A DNA stretch of 46,737 nt. It comes from CAZYJR01 sp964647905. Its GTDB lineage: Bacteria; Desulfobacterota; DSM-4660; Desulfatiglandales; HGW-15. The position numbers were made by a program, and so were the translations under genes. Position 1 is the first letter of the stretch, and each line of letters opens with the position of its first letter. Location: contig CAZYJR010000031.1 in assembly GCA_964647905.1 (NCBI GenBank), forward strand, positions 1-46,737, read 5' to 3'. The notes under the pieces are model-generated. The model worked only from the letters and a program-made list of their open reading frames with translations. It made no database searches and had not been told where the DNA came from. Positions 41,933 to 46,737 of the stretch are shown here, piece by piece.

Positions 41933-43108
41933 CTACCCTTCGGAATCGTTCACACCGAGATAGCGGAGCGTGGATGTCCAGAAGGCATAGTCATTGTTCA
42001 TGGCCTGGTAGAGATGAGCGTTCAGGATGGCTATGCCCCCCATTTCAGCCAGGGCCTTGACAAACTCGATCTCATCGGAGGTGTAAGTCTTGGGACGGTC
42101 TGAGTAGAGCCTGAGGACCCCCCTGACCTTCTCCTTGACCACGATGGGGACCGAGAGAATGGAGACGATACCTTCCCGCTGCGCGGCCTCGGGGTACTGA
42201 ATCCGGAGGTCGCTCTTAACGTCCGGTATGTTCACCGCCTCGCCCTCCAGGGCCTGCGGAATGGAGCGATCCAGTTGCAGGGGGCCCTTGGAAAGGTACT
42301 CGCGGCTCAAGCCGTGGCCCGCCACCAGCTCCAACTCATGGTTGGCGAAGTTGAGCCACAGGAGTGAGCACCCCTTGACCTCAGTCACCTCGGCTATCTC
42401 CCGGACCGCGGTCTCCAGTATATGGTCCATCTCCTTCTTGGTGGCCATGGTCCTGGCCACCCTGTGGAGCCTGTTGAAATAGATATAGGACTTGTCAGCC
42501 GGTATCTCCCCCACCGGTATGGCACGCACCCTGTACTTCTCCACCGGCGGCTCGTAGCCGTACTCGACCCCCCCCTTCTCCAGGAGCTCGGAGAGCTCCC
42601 TGCCCTTTACCTCGAACATCCTTGCATTCTCAATGGCAATGGCCCCTATCTCGGCCAGGGCCCATATCAGGTCCTGCTCCTCCTCGGTAAACTCCCTGGG
42701 CTCGTAGGTGTAGAGCCGCAAGACCCCCACCACCTTTTCCCTCAGTACCAGGGGCACCGAGAGAATGGATCCTATGCGCTCGGAGCGAACCCAGTCCCTT
42801 ATCTCAGGCGGACTCTCCCCGGCCGCATCCTTCATCAGGTGCGTCCTGCCGGCCATGGCCTCCTCAATCCCCGGGTCCCCCCCCAGGGGCTCCTTGGAGA
42901 CATAGTCCCGGCTCAAGAGGTGGGAGGCGGCGACCTCTAGTCCGCCGCCTTCCTCATCCACCAGCAACAGGGCGCTCGCCTTCAACCCCAGCGCCGCCAC
43001 TACGCGCTTGGCAATGAGGTGTAGAACCTCCTTGACGCTCAGGACCGAAAGAACGGCCCTCCCCACTTCGTGAAACACCTCGAAGTAACCGGTTTCCTTT
43101 TCACTCAT
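41933..43108 (-). CDS. Tandem GAF domain protein
   Basis: This 391-residue cytoplasmic protein is built from two GAF domains, about 15-165 and 215-380. Matching motifs occur in each: IGSILSVPLVLREKVVGVLRLY / IVSILSVPIVVKEKVRGVLRLY and EIGAIAIENA / EMGGIAILNA, showing internal duplication. There is no kinase, cyclase, GGDEF or DNA-binding domain, so any output must come from a partner protein. The ligand is unknown. It starts a four-gene run on the minus strand and has its own promoter, divergent from the dynamin-like GTPase pair. Confidence 0.9.
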   Translation of the reverse strand: MSEKETGYFEVFHEVGRAVLSVLSVKEVLHLIAKRVVAALGLKASALLLVDEEGGGLEVAASHLLSRDYVSKEPLGGDPGIEEAMAGRTHLMKDAAGESPPEIRDWVRSERIGSILSVPLVLREKVVGVLRLYTYEPREFTEEEQDLIWALAEIGAIAIENARMFEVKGRELSELLEKGGVEYGYEPPVEKYRVRAIPVGEIPADKSYIYFNRLHRVARTMATKKEMDHILETAVREIAEVTEVKGCSLLWLNFANHELELVAGHGLSREYLSKGPLQLDRSIPQALEGEAVNIPDVKSDLRIQYPEAAQREGIVSILSVPIVVKEKVRGVLRLYSDRPKTYTSDEIEFVKALAEMGGIAILNAHLYQAMNNDYAFWTSTLRYLGVNDSEG

Positions 43109-43201
43109 CCCAGATATTCACCCCTGACATATAAGATCACTTCCCGGGGGCGGATTCCGCGACCCACCCCGCCGAGATCCGAAGATAAAACCGTGGAAAC
43201 T

Positions 43202-43230
43202 AGAATAAACCGAGCCCGCCGAAGTGTCAA
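43202..43230 (-). promoter_or_regulatory. Promoter of the GAF-led gene run
   Basis: Minus strand: perfect -35 TTGACA (43225-43230), 17-bp spacer, -10 TATTCT (43202-43207). It predicts a leader of about 87 nt before the GAF gene ATG. Confidence 0.7.
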
Positions 43231-43287
43231 CTCCCCGCACCTCCTGAAATCTCCGGCACAGAATAATGCGCCGGCCGCCTCCTTGAT

Positions 43288-43316
43288 TTGACACGGCCCC
43301 GGCATTCTCCTATAGT
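43288..43316 (+). promoter_or_regulatory. Promoter of the dynamin-like GTPase pair
   Basis: Plus strand: perfect -35 TTGACA (43288-43293), 17-bp spacer, -10 TATAGT (43311-43316), with the same hexamers and spacer length as the distal rRNA promoter. It is divergent from the GAF promoter, with 57 bp between the -35 boxes. Confidence 0.75.
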
Positions 43317-43347
43317 CCTCAGACGCAGCCCTTAAAGAAACTTCCAC

Positions 43348-45105
43348 TTGAATTGTTCGAACCGCTCATTTCAGGTTCTGGACGGGACCGCCTTGAGAGA
43401 GCCCCCTCATTCCCGGGAAAATAGGCCCAAGCTTCCGCCGGAGCTGTTGAAGCACCCCGGACTCACCTCGGGCGCCCCTGAGATCAGGGAGCTGGGCGTT
43501 GAGCTCCGGCCCCGGGTGGATGTCTTCTTCTACAAGACCTCCTCCCCATGCCTCTGGGTGGTGATTGCAGGGGGCACCGGCACCGGGAAGTCCACCCTGT
43601 TCAACCTCCTCTGCGGCCGGGAGCTCAGCGCCACGGGAGTGGAAAGGCCCAAGACCTCCGGCCCGGTGGTTTATGCCCGGGCCGGGTGCGTCCCCGGGGA
43701 AGACTTCCCTTTCCAGGACATGCAGATAGATCTAATCAGGCCCGGAGATTCCGCAGACATCCCTGCAACGGGCCTCCCGGGCAGACTCCTGGTCATGGAG
43801 CATGAAAGAGAAGATCTCCTCTCACTGGTAATGGTGGACACACCCGATCTGGACAGCGTGGAGCTGGAGAACCGCCGCGTGGCCCGCGACCTGTCCATAC
43901 TCGCCGATTCAGTGGTCTTTGTGACCAGCCAGGAAAAGTATGCGGACGACGTACCCTCCCGGTTCCTGGCAGGGCTCTTGGACCAAGGAAAGCCGGTCCA
44001 CCTGCTCCTCAACAAGGCTGAGGCGGGCTCGAGCCCGGAGGAGGCCGCCGGGATCTTCGAGGCCCACGGGATAGGGATCGACCGGGAAAGGATACGGGTG
44101 ATCCCCAAGGCCTCCCCGGACCTCCCGCCTCAAGACGACCCCGCTCTCCAAGATGCGGTCAAGGCCCTGGGTGCTCCCCCGGCCGGGGCGGGCAGGGATG
44201 AATTGCGCAGGGAGGCGCTCGCCTCCGAGTCCGCCCTGCTCGAGCAGGGGCTCGCCCGGCTCCGGCGGCTCCTAGAGGAGGAACGCCGCGCCTCGGACGA
44301 CTGGCTGGAGAAGCTCCAAGGGATCCTGGACGAGGCATCCTCCGAGCTCATCCGATCCGAGACCGAGCGCTTCGCCGCCCGCCACCGCCGCCACATCAGC
44401 CGGGAGATACGAAGTCTCTTTTCACGCTACGATCCCCTGGTAGGCCCACGCCGCGCCTTGAGGGGGCTTCTTCTCACTCCCCTTCGCATGCTGGGGCTCT
44501 CCAGGAAAGAGGGGGAAGGGCCCAAGGACTTGGAAAAGGTGCGCCAGGCGGCGGAGACCGCTCCGGTGCTGGCCGCGGTGGACCGGTTCAACCGCAAGGT
44601 CCTGGAGGATCTCTCTCCAGAGGACCGTGAGGCCCCGCTCTTCGACGCCCTCAGAGCCCCGGGCGCGGCCATGGAGCGGGACGAGGTGGAGGGTCGACTG
44701 GAATGCGAGCAGGAGGCCCTTGAGGCGTGGCTCAAGGAAAAGTTCGAGGAGCTCAGAAGGGGCCTTCCGGCCGCCAAGAAATGGTCCATATACTCCACGT
44801 CCATCCTGTGGGGCGTGCTGATTCTCGCCTTCGAGGCCACGGTGGGCGGGGGATTCACCGTGGTGGACGCCCTGGTGGATTCCGCTCTGGCACCCTTTGT
44901 GACCCGAGGCTCGGCCGAGCTCTTCGCCCACAGGGAGATCCGGGCGGTGGCAAAGGAAATGGCCGGGCGATACCAGGCGGGCCTGCTCTCCATACTGGAG
45001 GAGCAGCGCTCCAGGTACCAAGCAGTCTTGGAGTCCATGGCCCCTGATCCGGGCCTGGATGAGCGCTTCCAGGCCCTGCAAGAGGAACTGGCCTCGTGGA
45101 GATAG
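43348..45105 (+). CDS. Dynamin-like GTPase, first of a tandem pair
   Basis: This 585-residue protein (if it starts at the TTG at 43348) has a GTPase domain with G1 GGTGTGKS (75-82), G3 DTPDLDS (164-170) and G4 NKAE (222-225, Glu replacing the usual Asp). A long charged helical region (about 275-470) follows, then a hydrophobic segment near 480-510 (SILWGVLILAF, GGGFTVVDALV) and a final coiled coil. This GTPase-helix-membrane-helix plan is that of bacterial dynamin-like proteins. The segment VTSQEKYADD after G3 recurs in the next gene as VTSPEKYGD. The start is uncertain, since no ribosome-binding site is clear and a TTG at about 43393 is another option. The function is unknown. Confidence 0.82.
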   Translation: MNCSNRSFQVLDGTALREPPHSRENRPKLPPELLKHPGLTSGAPEIRELGVELRPRVDVFFYKTSSPCLWVVIAGGTGTGKSTLFNLLCGRELSATGVERPKTSGPVVYARAGCVPGEDFPFQDMQIDLIRPGDSADIPATGLPGRLLVMEHEREDLLSLVMVDTPDLDSVELENRRVARDLSILADSVVFVTSQEKYADDVPSRFLAGLLDQGKPVHLLLNKAEAGSSPEEAAGIFEAHGIGIDRERIRVIPKASPDLPPQDDPALQDAVKALGAPPAGAGRDELRREALASESALLEQGLARLRRLLEEERRASDDWLEKLQGILDEASSELIRSETERFAARHRRHISREIRSLFSRYDPLVGPRRALRGLLLTPLRMLGLSRKEGEGPKDLEKVRQAAETAPVLAAVDRFNRKVLEDLSPEDREAPLFDALRAPGAAMERDEVEGRLECEQEALEAWLKEKFEELRRGLPAAKKWSIYSTSILWGVLILAFEATVGGGFTVVDALVDSALAPFVTRGSAELFAHREIRAVAKEMAGRYQAGLLSILEEQRSRYQAVLESMAPDPGLDERFQALQEELASWR

Positions 45106-45118
45106 ACCGGAGAACACT

Positions 45119-46737
45119 ATGAGAGCAGCCCCTGCCGGAATGAAAAAGGATCTCGAGGACCTGATAGGGGTCCTGGGCCGCGAGGAGCTCTTCTCTCTCA
45201 CCCGGGAGGAGCAGGACCGCCTGGAGGGCGAGGCGAGAGACCTCCTCGGCCGCCTGGAGACAATGGAGGGCGAGTTCCTTGCCGTGGGGCTCCTGGGCGG
45301 CACGGGAGTGGGGAAATCCACCCTGATGAACGCCCTGGCCGGGGCCCCGGTAGCCTCTGTGAGCCACCGCCGGCCCCACACGGACCATGTCCTGATCTAC
45401 CGCCACCAGGAGGCGCCCCCCCTGCCCGAGCCCCCGCCAGAGACCGTGCCATGGCGCGAGATCACCCACAGCGCAGACCGGGTGCGAAACATCCTGCTCT
45501 GCGATCTACCGGACTTTGACAGCCTGCTTGCCTCCCACCGGCGGGGTGTGATCACCTTCCTCGCCCACCTGGATCTCCTGGCCTGGGTCACCTCACCTGA
45601 AAAATACGGAGACGCCAAGTTCCATGAGATGCTGAAAATGGTCCCCAAGGCGGAGACCAATTTCTATTTCATCCTGAACAAGACCGATGCGCTGTTCGAA
45701 GAAGACTCGGGCCTCCAAAATCTCGCCGCCCTCACCGAGACCTTCCGCCGCCACCTGAAGGCCGACGGCATGGACGACCCTGAGATCTACACCGTCTCCG
45801 CCCTGGAGGCCCTGGAAAACGATGATAAGGTCTCCCCCTGGAACCAGCTCCCCCTGCTCCGCAGGCAGGTCTTCAAGCACCGGGACATGAAGCAAGTCCG
45901 TGCGATAAAGTCAGCCAACCTGGACGCCGAGGCATCCCGCCTCCTCTCCAGTCTGAAGCAAGAGGCCGCCCTCCTGGAAGAGGCGGAAACCACACTAGCC
46001 GAGGCCGCATCCGACCTGGAGAGCCGGCGCACGGACTGGATTCAGGCTGGAAAGGCCGTTCTCGCCCCTTGGCTTCAAGGCCCGGCCCTCACCCGCTTCC
46101 TGACTCGACAAGAGGAGCGACTCCCCCTGGCCGGACCGGCCCTCGCCCTGGCCCTCCTATTCCGCGGCCGCCGGGATCAAGCCCCCGACCTTTCCATGCT
46201 CCAGCCCCCGGAAGAGGCAAAGCAAGGCCTCCTCCGGCACCTTGCCTGGATGGAGGACCGCATCGGCCGCCGTCTCCTCCACCACGATCTCCCCGACCCC
46301 ATTCATCGAATGATACGGGAGACACTGGACCCGCAACGCCGTTTCGACGCCTTGGGCGAGCGGTTTTTCACCACGGTCGCAGCCAGGCTCACCACCGGCC
46401 CTCTACCCGGGTTCAGGGCCTTTCTCGGCCTACAGCGCCTGGCCTACACCTGCCTTCTCTTGCTCCTCCTGATCGCGATTCCCGGGGCCTCGGCCTGGCG
46501 GGGTCTCATCCAGGACCCTGGGATCGCCTCCCTGGTCGATCTTGCCGCCGCCTCGATCCAGAATCTTTTCAGCGGCAGGGGCCTGGCAGCGCTAGGCACT
46601 TACTCCCTCCTCAACATCTTCCTCTCCATACGCTTCTACCTGAGCTACCGCAGGCGCCTCCGAACCCTCTCCGCCAAGATCTCCCTCGCCCTTGAAGAGG
46701 ACCTCCTGGAGGTCTGGGAGGAGCAGCTCGACCGGAT
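45119..46737 (+). CDS. Dynamin-like GTPase, second of a tandem pair (3' end beyond window)
   Basis: The frame is open from the ATG at 45119 to the window edge, giving at least 539 residues. GGAG lies 7 bp upstream, and the gap after the first GTPase is 13 bp. Features are G1 GGTGVGKS (about 60-67), G3 DLPDFDS (about 128-134) and G4 NKTD (about 186-189), all canonical. A helical middle region (about 250-435) follows, then two hydrophobic segments (about 438-458, LAYTCLLLLLLIAIPGA, and about 493-512, YSLLNIFLSIRFYLSY). VTSPEKYGD parallels VTSQEKYADD of the first protein, so they are probably paralogues acting as a heteromeric pair on membranes; that last point is inference. Confidence 0.85.
   Translation, partial: MRAAPAGMKKDLEDLIGVLGREELFSLTREEQDRLEGEARDLLGRLETMEGEFLAVGLLGGTGVGKSTLMNALAGAPVASVSHRRPHTDHVLIYRHQEAPPLPEPPPETVPWREITHSADRVRNILLCDLPDFDSLLASHRRGVITFLAHLDLLAWVTSPEKYGDAKFHEMLKMVPKAETNFYFILNKTDALFEEDSGLQNLAALTETFRRHLKADGMDDPEIYTVSALEALENDDKVSPWNQLPLLRRQVFKHRDMKQVRAIKSANLDAEASRLLSSLKQEAALLEEAETTLAEAASDLESRRTDWIQAGKAVLAPWLQGPALTRFLTRQEERLPLAGPALALALLFRGRRDQAPDLSMLQPPEEAKQGLLRHLAWMEDRIGRRLLHHDLPDPIHRMIRETLDPQRRFDALGERFFTTVAARLTTGPLPGFRAFLGLQRLAYTCLLLLLLIAIPGASAWRGLIQDPGIASLVDLAAASIQNLFSGRGLAALGTYSLLNIFLSIRFYLSYRRRLRTLSAKISLALEEDLLEVWEEQLDR

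Noticed and set aside
43348..46737. A named anti-phage defence system built on the GTPase pair
   Set aside because: No nuclease, methylase, toxin or other defence gene is adjacent, so assigning defence would be unsupported.

Overview
The window starts inside a 16S rRNA gene on the minus strand and contains about 40 protein genes. It has no insertion sequence, phage module, CRISPR array or tRNA gene that I could find. Three things suggest a Gram-negative member of the Desulfobacterota (former Deltaproteobacteria): the 16S sequence, the ftsE-ftsX-envC-ctpA-yibQ gene order, and the selenium-type LysR regulator near yedF. This placement is an inference and was not tested by tree building. Two runs of exactly 100 N (22870-22969 and 31619-31718) are scaffold gaps, and each interrupts a gene. 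The sequence is therefore probably a draft or metagenome-derived scaffold that breaks at an rRNA operon.

Layout. 1-1152: truncated 16S gene with a leader, boxA and two tandem sigma70-type promoters, reading left. 1271-8193 (minus): divisome and envelope genes yibQ, ctpA, envC-like, ftsX and ftsE, then a TolC-type outer membrane protein. 8363-13128: a small coiled-coil protein, an Rrf2 regulator with a probable operator, an MBL-fold hydrolase, a selenium-type LysR regulator, a zincin-like metallopeptidase, yedF and a DMT exporter. 13296-18570: an HD-GYP response regulator facing the aapJQMP general amino acid ABC operon. 18993-27319: a Gate-domain membrane protein facing the operon serS, PBP, glmS (gap), M20 hydrolase, serine beta-lactamase-like hydrolase and a conserved unknown. 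27588-32968 (plus): resB-ccsB cytochrome c biogenesis, a TPR/MshEN-like/PilZ protein, a trans-sulfuration enzyme (gap) and a Nim-type flavoprotein. 32980-36824 (minus): threonine aldolase and a TrpXYZ-type ABC transporter. 37068-39168: rpiB with a C-terminal extension, a two-copy intergenic repeat and a TraB/GumN protein. 39188-43108 (minus): tandem-GAF protein, lipoprotein, holin-4-like membrane protein and a probable beta-propeller. 43348-46737 (plus): two adjacent dynamin-like GTPases, the second running off the window.

How the parts fit together. Much of the window concerns the cell envelope: FtsEX with its LytM activator, CtpA, TolC, PBP, GlmS, the serine hydrolase, lipoproteins and the membrane-anchored GTPases. 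Two amino acid uptake operons each carry a perfect stem-loop just after the binding-protein gene, which probably raises the level of that protein over the permeases. Signalling genes include an orphan HD-GYP c-di-GMP phosphodiesterase and a protein with two candidate c-di-GMP-binding modules. Several sigma70-like promoters with 16-18 bp spacers are readable directly.

The least explained and most interesting items are the tandem GTPase pair divergent from a GAF operon, the inverted-terminus intergenic repeats at 37844-38119, the multi-domain PilZ protein, and the extra C-terminal domain on RpiB.
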